From GCA-002728855 sp036340635 (GTDB taxonomy: Bacteria; Bacteroidota; Bacteroidia; Flavobacteriales; Flavobacteriaceae), in assembly GCA_036340635.1 (NCBI GenBank), contig JAYYYF010000022.1:19771-83770 (forward strand): DNA of 64,000 nucleotides. Reading direction: 5' to 3'. Under the pieces are notes generated by a model, which saw nothing but the letters and a program-made list of their open reading frames with translations, was not told the origin of the DNA and ran no database searches. Below are positions 17,240-24,603 of the stretch, piece by piece; positions within the stretch are counted from its first letter, which is position 1; every line of letters begins with the position of its first letter. A program made the position numbers and the translations under genes.

Positions 17240-17821
17240 ATGGATCTTTTTTTGGAGTTTATAGCAGTGATTTTTGGTTTCTTAAGTGTTTGGTATGCTA
17301 AGGAGAACAATATTTTAGTTTATCCTACAGGAATTTTAAGCACCTCTATTTTTGTTTATTTGCTTCTTAAATCAGACTTACTTGGAGATGCAACAATTAA
17401 TGCATATTTTTTTTTAATGAGTTTTTATGGATGGTATTATTGGACGCGAACTAAGTTAGGAAAAGCAATTAATCAGGTTGGGGTTGCTTCTATTAATGAG
17501 TTGATAATAAGTGCATTTTTATTTTTTGCAGGACTTTTACTCATTTATTTCATTTACATTTTTTTTGGGAAGTGGTCTTCATTTACTGCATATGTTGATA
17601 CATTTACAACAGCTGTATTTTTTGTAGCTATGTGGTTTATGTCCAGACGGAAAATTGAACATTGGATTTTTTGGATTGTAGGAAACATTTTATCTGTCCC
17701 ACTTTACTTATATAAAGGACTTTATTTAACAGCTATCCAGTATTTTGTTTTTACCTTGATTGCTTTTATGGGTTATAGAGAATGGAAAAAAATAATTCAA
17801 AAAAATCAGGAGATTGCTTGA
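17240..17821 (+). CDS. pnuC: PnuC-family vitamin transporter (probable PnuT, thiamine)
   Basis: This 193-residue membrane protein has the hydrophobic pattern of the PnuC family. An early pair of segments is followed by the aromatic motif YGWYYW near residues 68-73 and the C-terminal NILSVPLYLYKGLYLTAIQY. PnuC proteins take up nicotinamide riboside by facilitated diffusion, trapped by a kinase; the PnuT branch in Bacteroidota carries thiamine. The thiamine-binding gene upstream and the TPP riboswitch downstream argue for thiamine. The NadR-like kinase next door would also fit nicotinamide riboside, so substrate assignment is inference. Confidence 0.85.
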   Translation: MDLFLEFIAVIFGFLSVWYAKENNILVYPTGILSTSIFVYLLLKSDLLGDATINAYFFLMSFYGWYYWTRTKLGKAINQVGVASINELIISAFLFFAGLLLIYFIYIFFGKWSSFTAYVDTFTTAVFFVAMWFMSRRKIEHWIFWIVGNILSVPLYLYKGLYLTAIQYFVFTLIAFMGYREWKKIIQKNQEIA

Positions 17822-18348
17822 AAATAGTCCTTTATGGGCCTGAATCAAGCGGTAAAACTAGTTTAGCAAAAGAATTAGCTTCTTTCTATAAAACTCAGTG
17901 GGTACCTGAGTTTGCAAGAGAATATTTACAGAGAAAATGGGATGATAAAGAGGAGTCGTGTTCTCTTGAAGATTTAACGATTATTGTTGCTGGCCAGAAG
18001 AGACTTGAAAATAAGTTTTTAAAAAAATCTGATAGGGTTATTTTCTGTGATACTAATGTAATTGTGACTCAAATTTGGTCGCAAACCCATTTTAATGGTT
18101 ATTGTTCCCCTGAAATACTAAAAGCCGCAAAGGAGTCAAATTATGACCTTTATTTATTAACTGATATCGATGTTCCATGGCAAAAAGATGATTTAAGAGA
18201 CCGTCCTAATGATAGAGAGAAAATGTTAAGAATTTTTAAAGAGACATTGGAAAAATATGATTTTCCTTACAAACTTGTCTCTGGAAATATAGAAACTCGG
18301 CTAAAGACCTCCATTAAAGTTATAGACAAACTTATTTTAGATAAATAG
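17782..18348 (+). CDS. NadR-like P-loop nucleoside/vitamin kinase
   Basis: This 188-residue protein equals the C-terminal kinase half of NadR without its DNA-binding or adenylyltransferase domains. The P-loop GPESSGKTS is at 19-27, EFAREYLQ follows, a Walker-B-like FCDTN is at 88-92, and DVPWQKDDLRDRP lies around 130-142. The ATG at 17782 overlaps pnuC by 40 bases. A TTG at 17818 (MKIVLYGPESSGK) would overlap the pnuC stop as TTGA and is an alternative start. In NadR this domain phosphorylates nicotinamide riboside. Next to PnuT it may phosphorylate thiamine to thiamine monophosphate, which the ThiL at 43703 could then convert to TPP. Confidence 0.83.
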   Translation: MEKNNSKKSGDCLKIVLYGPESSGKTSLAKELASFYKTQWVPEFAREYLQRKWDDKEESCSLEDLTIIVAGQKRLENKFLKKSDRVIFCDTNVIVTQIWSQTHFNGYCSPEILKAAKESNYDLYLLTDIDVPWQKDDLRDRPNDREKMLRIFKETLEKYDFPYKLVSGNIETRLKTSIKVIDKLILDK

Positions 18349-18373
18349 ATTTTTCCCTGCAGCTTTTCATTTG

Positions 18374-18381
18374 TATATTTG
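18374..18381 (+). promoter_or_regulatory. -7 element in front of the TPP riboswitch
   Basis: TATATTTG matches TAnnTTTG and ends 9 bases before the first conserved aptamer bases at 18391. Transcription would therefore begin almost at the aptamer. This makes the TonB receptor its own TPP-controlled unit, separate from the pnuC operon upstream. Confidence 0.6.
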
Positions 18382-18390
18382 AAATATTAA

Positions 18391-18455
18391 AGGGGGTGCT
18401 AAATTGGCTGAGATTATACCCATAGAACCTGGGCAGGTAATGTTGCTAAGGGAAT
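18391..18455 (+). ncRNA. TPP riboswitch (THI element)
   Basis: The aptamer is readable in order: GGGGGTGCT, then GGCTGAGA, ACCC, GAACCTG and CAGGTAATG, ending with GCTAAGGGAA. These are the conserved J2/4, P2/P3, P4/P5 and closing parts of the THI box. It lies 59 bases upstream of the TonB receptor start. AAGGGA at 18448-18453 can pair with TCCCTT at 18486-18491, followed by a T-rich run, which could be the switching hairpin. TPP binding should lower expression of the receptor. Confidence 0.95.
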
Positions 18456-18513
18456 TATATTTTAATTTCAACCTACAAAATACTCTCCCTTTTATTTAAA
18501 TAAATATTTTTAA

Positions 18514-20697
18514 ATGAAAGTAATTTTTAGGAGCTTCATATTTTTAATTAGTTTGAATATTTTTTCGCAAGAAATCGAAGAAAGAATAGATTCACTTAAT
18601 GTTTTTGAACTAGAGGAAGTAAAAGTATCAACAATTAGAGCAAAAATAACTGACCCGGTAACTCAGACTAATATCAACAAGGAATATATAAGTTCTCGGA
18701 ATTTGGGACAGGATATCCCTGTTCTTTTAAATTATCTTCCTGGGGTTGTGACAACAAGTGATGCGGGTGCAGGCATTGGTTATACAGGAATACGAGTAAG
18801 AGGTAGTGATGCTTCAAGGGTTAATGTAACACTAAATGGGATACCTTTTAATGATTCTGAATCTCAGGCAACATATTGGGTCAATCTTCCAGATTTTGCT
18901 AGTTCAATTGAAAACATTCAATTGCAAAGAGGTGTTGGTACATCAACTAATGGATCTGGTGCTTTTGGAGCTAGTTTAAATATTTTAACTGATGTTATGC
19001 AAAAAGAAGCCTCAGCTTTGTTAAGTAGTAGTTTCGGTAGTTTTAACACATTAAAAAACACATTAAAATTTTCTACAGGACTTTTAAACAATCATTTCGA
19101 GTTATCTGGCCGATTATCTAAAATTACTTCTGATGGATATATTGACAGGGCAAGCTCTAATTTAAAATCATATTTTTTACAAGGAGCTTTTAAAGATGAT
19201 AATACATTAATTAAAGCTATTGCTTTTGGCGGTCATGAGATTACTTATCAATCCTGGTATGGTATTGAAGATTTATCCAACAGGACTTATAACCCTGCAG
19301 GGGCTATTTATGATCAAAATGGTTTCTTAACTGGTTTTTATGATTCCCAAGAAGATAATTATCGTCAAGATCATTATCAATTTCATTGGAATGAAAAAAT
19401 CAATTATTTATGGACTACTTCTTTAGGTTTAAATTATACACATGGGCGAGGATATTACGAAGAATATAATGATTCTGGTTCCAACACAAACTTTTCATAC
19501 TTACAATTAATTCCATTTGAAGTTGCTGGTGAAACTATTTCGGAGACCGAGAATGTTACAAGAAAATGGCTAGACAATAATTACTATGTTTTTACAGCTA
19601 GTGCAAATTATATTAAAGATAAGACTCGATTAGATGTGGGAGTATTATTTAGTAGATATGTAGGAGATCATTTCGGTACTTTGCTATGGGCTCAAAGCCC
19701 AGGGGATATTTTACCTAGAAAGAGGTTTTATGATAATCGAGGGGACAAAAAAGAAATAAATATTTATGTAAAATTAGAACAACCTTTAAATGATCAAATT
19801 ACTGGATTTGTTGATCTTCAATACCGAGATGTGGACTATCATGTTGATGGGGTTATTGCAGGCCCCCAAATATTTAAAGTAGAAAGCAATTTTAGGTTTT
19901 TTAATCCAAAAACAGGATTGACGTATCAAATGAACAATAATAACCAGTTTTATTTTTCTTATTCAAAAGCACAAAGAGAGCCTACTAGGGCTGATTTTGA
20001 AAATGGAAATCCAAAGCCTGAAGCACTGAATGATTTTGAAATAGGTTGGAGAATTAATAAAAATTCTTTTCAGATATATTCCAATTTATACCTAATGCTA
20101 TATAAAGATCAATTAGCCTTGACTGGTTCTTTAGACGATGTTGGAACTCCAATAAGAGAAAATATAGGGCAGAGTAGTAGGGTGGGTTTAGAAATTGAAG
20201 CTAAAGCAAACTTATCTGATAAATGGTTGTTACAGCCTAATCTTGCGATTAGCAAAAACACCAATAAAGATTTTTATTTTAAAAGGAATGGTGTTTTGAA
20301 TTATTTAGGCAACACACGTTTATCTTATTCACCGGAGCTAGTTTTTGGGAATATTTTAATATTTGAACCTAAAACTGATCTAAAATTTTCATTACTAACA
20401 AAATTTGTAGGGGAACAGTACATGAGCAATATTGAATCTAAAAAATCTAAATTAGAATCTTATTTAGTGAATGATATAAATATTAGTTATCAATTTAGGC
20501 CTAAGAAAATAATGAAAGAGATGATTTTGAACTTATTAATCAACAATATATTTGACAAAAAATATGTTTCAAATGGATATTTTTATACTTATGATGATAA
20601 TTGGTCTTCGCCAAATCAGATAAAAACAATTGAAGGAGTTGGGTATTATCCCCAGGCAGGCATTAATTTTATTGCTGGTTTAAATCTACAATTTTAG
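18514..20697 (+). CDS. TonB-dependent outer-membrane receptor, probably for thiamine
   Basis: This 727-residue protein has a signal peptide of about 18 residues ending NIFS before QEIEE. A plug domain follows with LGQDIPVLLNYLPGVVTTSDAG, GIRVRGSDASRVNVTLNG and SIENIQLQRGVGTSTNGSGAFG. The rest is a beta barrel ending in the terminal aromatic QF (AGLNLQF). There is no carboxypeptidase-like N-terminal domain of the SusC type. The TPP riboswitch directly upstream identifies the cargo as thiamine or a thiamine precursor. It works with TonB/ExbBD, not in this window, and would feed the PnuC/PnuT protein. The 3' end overlaps the convergent barrel gene by 29 bases. Confidence 0.92.
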   Translation: MKVIFRSFIFLISLNIFSQEIEERIDSLNVFELEEVKVSTIRAKITDPVTQTNINKEYISSRNLGQDIPVLLNYLPGVVTTSDAGAGIGYTGIRVRGSDASRVNVTLNGIPFNDSESQATYWVNLPDFASSIENIQLQRGVGTSTNGSGAFGASLNILTDVMQKEASALLSSSFGSFNTLKNTLKFSTGLLNNHFELSGRLSKITSDGYIDRASSNLKSYFLQGAFKDDNTLIKAIAFGGHEITYQSWYGIEDLSNRTYNPAGAIYDQNGFLTGFYDSQEDNYRQDHYQFHWNEKINYLWTTSLGLNYTHGRGYYEEYNDSGSNTNFSYLQLIPFEVAGETISETENVTRKWLDNNYYVFTASANYIKDKTRLDVGVLFSRYVGDHFGTLLWAQSPGDILPRKRFYDNRGDKKEINIYVKLEQPLNDQITGFVDLQYRDVDYHVDGVIAGPQIFKVESNFRFFNPKTGLTYQMNNNNQFYFSYSKAQREPTRADFENGNPKPEALNDFEIGWRINKNSFQIYSNLYLMLYKDQLALTGSLDDVGTPIRENIGQSSRVGLEIEAKANLSDKWLLQPNLAISKNTNKDFYFKRNGVLNYLGNTRLSYSPELVFGNILIFEPKTDLKFSLLTKFVGEQYMSNIESKKSKLESYLVNDINISYQFRPKKIMKEMILNLLINNIFDKKYVSNGYFYTYDDNWSSPNQIKTIEGVGYYPQAGINFIAGLNLQF

Positions 20698-21469
20698 TTT
20701 TTTTTAGTTTATAGTTAACTGTTAATCTTAGAGTTGGATGTTTTAATTTAGAAGAGTTTTCAGTGTTTACGAATTGATTTAATAAAAAACTTATTTTTAG
20801 AACTTTATTAAATTCAAGTCCCAGTTCAGATAAATATCCATAAGAGTTTGGTTTTAAGTCATTTAAAAAAAACCTTTGCATGTCATTTTCTTTAGAATGA
20901 CTAAAAATAATTTGTGGAGAAAACCATAAGGCAAGACTTTTATTCTCAAGTATATTTTCATTAAAAAGTTTTTGGTAGACTAATCCGAGGCTTCCATGAG
21001 TATTAAGAAAATATCTGTTCCCAAATCCAACTGAATTTCCAATGGGAACAGATACAATCATTCGTTCTCCAATTGTTGAAATAAAACTATAAGAACTTTT
21101 ATCTTCATACTTTATGGGTTGATTAAAAGAAATTATTGAACCAATCCTCCCTCCTAATGGATTCATTATTTGTGAAAATGAATTTAGCTTATCATTCTTA
21201 CTGCCAAAATAAAAAATTTGTGTCCCAACTAATGAGAAAGAAACATTAGTCCCTTTTTTTGAGATATACTTTATATTTAGTCCCTCAGCTGTAATACCAA
21301 TAGAACCATTAGTGTCATAACTTAGCATAAATTGTTTCAAAAGATCTACTTTCAAAAGCCTTTCACTTTTCCTTTTAAGTGAGTAGTCTAAATCAAATAA
21401 TTGGGAATAAGAAAAACTTATACTAAACAATAATAAAAAACAGAATATTTCCCTGATTTTAATTACCAT
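20669..21469 (-). CDS. Unknown secreted protein, probable outer-membrane beta barrel
   Basis: This 266-residue protein is not recognised. It has a signal peptide of about 22 residues (hydrophobic FCFLLLFSISFSYS, cut before Q). After it come alternating short amphipathic strands rich in Ser, Asn and aromatic residues, such as NVSFSLVGTQIFYFG, RMIVSVPIGNSVGFG and LALWFSPQIIFSHS, ending in LRLTVNYKLKK. This pattern suggests a 10-12 strand barrel, but no known family motif is visible. It begins 3 bases after the lipoprotein gene at 21473-21922, so the two are almost surely one unit. Its end overlaps the TonB receptor by 29 bases tail to tail. Confidence 0.65.
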   Translation of the reverse strand: MVIKIREIFCFLLLFSISFSYSQLFDLDYSLKRKSERLLKVDLLKQFMLSYDTNGSIGITAEGLNIKYISKKGTNVSFSLVGTQIFYFGSKNDKLNSFSQIMNPLGGRIGSIISFNQPIKYEDKSSYSFISTIGERMIVSVPIGNSVGFGNRYFLNTHGSLGLVYQKLFNENILENKSLALWFSPQIIFSHSKENDMQRFFLNDLKPNSYGYLSELGLEFNKVLKISFLLNQFVNTENSSKLKHPTLRLTVNYKLKKTKIVDLNQQ

Positions 21470-21472
21470 AGT

Positions 21473-21922
21473 TTAATTTGAAATAATTAATTGATTATTT
21501 GAGAGCACTGTTTTATAGTTAAGCATGGGATAACTTCTTTTAAGGTTTTCAGATGGATTAATTAATTGACCATTTGCTAAGCTATATTTAAAATTATCAC
21601 ATTTGCATTGAGATAATAACCCTGAAATTTCAAGTTTTGAGCATTCTTCAGGTATGTGATTTGGGCATGTTGCTTCCCAAGTAATAAAGTTTTCTCCATT
21701 AATGTTAAAAACTAAGAGACCATTTATGCCTCCTTGTTCAATTTTCATTGCCCCTCCAGCATATCTAAGTTGATCAAATTGAGGGAGGTTTAAATTAATT
21801 TCAAGATTAAATTTTGAAGTAATTAGATATGGATTTCTTTCCAGATTTTCTTTTCCGCAAGAAAAAAATAAGAGAAAAGAGAAAAAAAATTTCAGAATTA
21901 AATTTTTACTAAAATCTTTCAA
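21473..21922 (-). CDS. Lipoprotein with a degenerate Rieske-like domain
   Basis: This 149-residue protein has a lipoprotein signal ending FFSC (Cys22 would be lipidated). The C-terminal half follows a Rieske outline, WEATCPNH ... CKCDNFKYSLANGQ. The canonical ligands C-x-H and C-x2-H are altered: the first pair reads C86-P-N-H89 and the second C106-K-C108-D109, so the second His is replaced by Asp. Cys94 adds a fourth cysteine. The cluster is therefore probably absent, or held differently. It is coupled to the barrel gene at 20669-21469. The function is unknown; an electron-transfer role should not be assumed. Confidence 0.65.
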   Translation of the reverse strand: MKDFSKNLILKFFFSFLLFFSCGKENLERNPYLITSKFNLEINLNLPQFDQLRYAGGAMKIEQGGINGLLVFNINGENFITWEATCPNHIPEECSKLEISGLLSQCKCDNFKYSLANGQLINPSENLKRSYPMLNYKTVLSNNQLIISN

Positions 21923-21927
21923 TTTTT

Positions 21928-21960
21928 TATATTTGTTATAGATCCCAAGTGTTAGGGATT
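21928..21960 (+). promoter_or_regulatory. greA promoter -7 element and leader hairpin
   Basis: TATATTTG at 21928-21935 matches TAnnTTTG. Just inside the presumed transcript, ATCCC (21942-21946) and GGGAT (21955-21959) form a five-pair stem with an 8-base loop. TTTTCTTTTT follows, which is terminator-like, 27 bases before the greA ATG. It may be an attenuator; the stem is short, so this is tentative. Confidence 0.45.
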
Positions 21961-21986
21961 TTTCTTTTTAAAGAAACGTAAAAAAA

Positions 21987-22466
21987 ATGAGTAAAGTATC
22001 TTATTATACGGCTAAAGGATTAAAAAAGTTGAGAAGAGAGCTTGATCAGCTTCGGGATATTGAACGACCAAAGGCCTCTATGGCTATTGCTGAAGCTAGA
22101 GATAAGGGGGACTTGAGTGAAAATGCTGAGTATGATGCAGCCAAAGAAGCTCAAGGAATGCTTGAATTACAGATATCTAAGCTTGAAAAATTAATTGCAA
22201 ATGCTCGTTTAATAGATGAATCTCAACTTGATGATTCTAAAGTTCTAATTCATTCTATAGTAGAAGTCAAAAACAAAGAGAATCCATCAGCTGTAATGAA
22301 GTATAAACTTGTCGCTCAAAGTGAGGCAAATCTTAGCGCTGGTAAAATTTCTGTTGATTCACCAATAGGGAAGGGAATTTTAGGGAAGAGAGTTGGAGAT
22401 ATTGCTCAGATTAAAATTCCAAATGGGATAATAAATTTAGAGATAGTTTCTATATCTAGAGATTAG
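21987..22466 (+). CDS. greA: Transcription elongation factor GreA
   Basis: This 159-residue protein has the two GreA parts. An N-terminal coiled coil contains RDKGDLSENAEYDAAKEAQ (53-71 region), whose acidic tip enters the RNA polymerase channel to stimulate transcript cleavage. The C-terminal FKBP-like domain ends SPIGKGILGKRVGD and IVSISR. The length is standard. It has its own promoter and a HIT-family gene 4 bases downstream. Confidence 0.96.
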   Translation: MSKVSYYTAKGLKKLRRELDQLRDIERPKASMAIAEARDKGDLSENAEYDAAKEAQGMLELQISKLEKLIANARLIDESQLDDSKVLIHSIVEVKNKENPSAVMKYKLVAQSEANLSAGKISVDSPIGKGILGKRVGDIAQIKIPNGIINLEIVSISRD

Positions 22467-22470
22467 TCAA

Positions 22471-22860
22471 ATGAAAAGTATTTTTTCAAAAATTATTTCT
22501 GGTGAAATACCAAGTTATAAGGTATTTGAAGACAAGTATTGTTTTGCATTTTTAGATATTAACCCTAATTCAAAGGGCCATGTTTTGTGTGTCCCTAAGA
22601 AACAGGTTGATAAAATTTTTGATTTAAATGAGATAGATTATAATAGGTTAATGACTTTTTCACGAAAAGTTGCTCTTGGTCTTCGTAAAGCAATACCATG
22701 CAAAAGAGTTGGTATGACTGTAGTTGGATTAGAAGTTCCTCACGCCCATGTCCACTTGATCCCATTAAATTCAATCGAAGACATTTCTTTTAATAAAAAG
22801 GTTAAGCTGACAGATCAAGATTTTAGAGAATTAGTGAAAAAAATAAGGGATTGTTTTTAA
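22471..22860 (+). CDS. HIT-family (HINT-like) nucleotide hydrolase
   Basis: This 129-residue protein contains the histidine triad HAHVHLIP near residues 90-97, preceded by VGMTVVGLEVP. The N-terminus IFSKIISGEIPSYKVFED is typical of the HINT/PKCI branch. These enzymes hydrolyse AMP-lysine-like and other nucleoside phosphoramidates. It sits 4 bases after greA and ends 3 bases into the end of the convergent kinase gene (22857). The biological substrate is unknown. Confidence 0.92.
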   Translation: MKSIFSKIISGEIPSYKVFEDKYCFAFLDINPNSKGHVLCVPKKQVDKIFDLNEIDYNRLMTFSRKVALGLRKAIPCKRVGMTVVGLEVPHAHVHLIPLNSIEDISFNKKVKLTDQDFRELVKKIRDCF

Positions 22861-24020
22861 TTCTTTTCCAAAAATATTTTTAGAGTAGTTCCCTTACCGA
22901 GAGAAGATTTTTTAATTTCAATAAAACCTTTATGATAGTCAACAATTATTCTTTTTGCAAGTGAAAGACCTAGACCCCAACCCCTCTTTTTAGAACTGTA
23001 ACCAGGCAAAAAAACTTTATTATGAAGGTTTTTGGGAATTCCTGTTCCTGAATCACTTATTTCAATGCCGACACCATCTTTTTTTTCATATAGCAGAAAA
23101 TTAATTTCCCCTTTTCCTTTCATCGAATCAATTCCATTGTTTATAATATTTTCAAGAGTCCAACTATATAATTCTGGGTCAAGTGGAATTTTTATCTTTT
23201 TTTTAGGGATTAAAATATTGAAAACTATAAGATTTGATGAACGTTTTGATAAATATGAAAGAGTCTTATTTGTTGTAAGAACTATATCAGTAGAATTTAA
23301 TTTTGGGATTGATCCTATCTTTGAAAATCTATTGCTTATTATTTTTAACCTTTCCAGGTCTTTTTCCACCTCAAATAAAAGAGAATTTGCCTTGTTTTTT
23401 CTTTCTTTAATAAGAGTGATCCAACCAAAAAGAGAAGATAGAGGTGTCCCAATTTGATGAGCAGTTTCTTTGGCCATTGCTGCCCAGAGTTTATTTTGCT
23501 CAGAAATTTTAGAAGTCCAGAAAATAAAATAGACAACTATAGCAAAAAGTAAAATTATTAGCAAAAGAGCTAATGGATAGTATTGTAATTTTTTGAGCAA
23601 TATTGAATCACCATAATATACTTTTTGATTAATGACAATATTTTTATTTAAGCTGTCTTGATACCGTATTAAAATAGGTTCATTTTCTTTTTTTATTTTC
23701 AGAAGCTCAGAATACAATTCCAATGAATCTTGCTTATCGGAATTCCATTCAATATTTTTAAATCCAATGATATTATCATTACTGTTGACTTGAATTATTG
23801 GATTTATTCCTACTTGTTGGAGCACTTCAAATGTAATATTGCTGGGAGCATTACTTTCTATTAATTCCTTCTGAGCTGTAGCCCAGAGTTTCATTTTTTC
23901 TCTTTCCTCATTTTTTAGAGTTTGAAAAAGAATGTACGTATTCCACAAAATAAGAGCTACTATGGCAAAAATAATTATAGGCCAAATTTTTTTTAGATTG
24001 TAAATTGTTTTGGGAATCAT
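22857..24020 (-). CDS. Membrane sensor histidine kinase, orphan
   Basis: This 387-residue protein has two membrane segments (about 13-33 and 148-168) flanking a periplasmic domain of about 115 residues. The H-box AKETAHQIGTPLSSL follows (phospho-acceptor H188). The ATP-binding part has the N-box ENIINNGIDSM, G1 DSGTGIP and G2 GLGLSLAKRI. There is no HAMP, PAS or receiver domain. The HQIGTP variant of the H-box is common in Bacteroidota. No response regulator lies next to it, so its partner must be elsewhere. It overlaps the end of the HIT gene by 4 bases. Confidence 0.9.
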   Translation of the reverse strand: MIPKTIYNLKKIWPIIIFAIVALILWNTYILFQTLKNEEREKMKLWATAQKELIESNAPSNITFEVLQQVGINPIIQVNSNDNIIGFKNIEWNSDKQDSLELYSELLKIKKENEPILIRYQDSLNKNIVINQKVYYGDSILLKKLQYYPLALLLIILLFAIVVYFIFWTSKISEQNKLWAAMAKETAHQIGTPLSSLFGWITLIKERKNKANSLLFEVEKDLERLKIISNRFSKIGSIPKLNSTDIVLTTNKTLSYLSKRSSNLIVFNILIPKKKIKIPLDPELYSWTLENIINNGIDSMKGKGEINFLLYEKKDGVGIEISDSGTGIPKNLHNKVFLPGYSSKKRGWGLGLSLAKRIIVDYHKGFIEIKKSSLGKGTTLKIFLEKN

Positions 24021-24073
24021 TATAGAAAAGAATATATACTACTAATATAATCTAAATATAGTAATGGATTTAG

Positions 24074-24106
24074 TTTGACAAAAGCTTAAAAGATTTCATA
24101 CTTTTG
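24074..24106 (+). promoter_or_regulatory. Promoter of the DUF3127 gene
   Basis: TTTG at 24074-24077 and TACTTTTG at 24099-24106, separated by 21 bases, match the Bacteroidota TTTG / TAnnTTTG promoter. The ATG follows 20 bases after the -7 element. Confidence 0.7.
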
Positions 24107-24126
24107 CTTTAATCAAAAAAACAAAA

Positions 24127-24492
24127 ATGGAAGTTATTGGTAAAATTAAGTGGATAGATGAAATTAAAACTTATGGGGATAGTGGTTTTCGTAAAAGGCA
24201 AATTGTAATTACAACACAGGAACAGTATCCACAAAATTTATTGATAGAATTTGTTCAGGACAAGTGTAATTTGTTGGATTCTTTTCAATTAGGGCAAACT
24301 GTAAAAATTGGTATTAACCTTCGTGGTCGTGAATGGGTAAATCCAGAAGGGGAAACAAAATATTTTAATTCTATACAAGGATGGCGAATAGAAGAAATTA
24401 ATAATGAAGATTCTTCTGAAGAGGATTCATTGCCCAAATTAGATATAAGTGATGAAAACGAAAACGAAGCCGAAGATGATCTACCATTTTAA
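24127..24492 (+). CDS. DUF3127 OB-fold protein with an SSB-like acidic C-terminal tip
   Basis: This 121-residue protein fits DUF3127, a Bacteroidota family with an OB-like fold. MEVIGKIKWIDEIKTYGDSG, FRKRQIVITT, FVQDKCNLLDSF and VNLRGREW-like blocks (here INLRGREW) are visible. After residue 95 the tail is acidic and ends EAEDDLPF. This closely resembles the C-terminal tip of bacterial SSB (DDDIPF), the docking site for repair and replication proteins. I infer binding to single-stranded DNA or to SSB partners. It is a monocistronic gene with its own promoter. The 111 bases after it show no clear gene or terminator. Confidence 0.85.
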   Translation: MEVIGKIKWIDEIKTYGDSGFRKRQIVITTQEQYPQNLLIEFVQDKCNLLDSFQLGQTVKIGINLRGREWVNPEGETKYFNSIQGWRIEEINNEDSSEEDSLPKLDISDENENEAEDDLPF

Positions 24493-24603
24493 AAATTATG
24501 ATTAGACCCATACTTTGTTTGCAATTAGTAGATTAAAAAATAAAGGAATTCTTCTTTATATTCTTGCCGAATGTTTTGGAAGCAGTTGTTTTTTGACAGG
24601 TTT

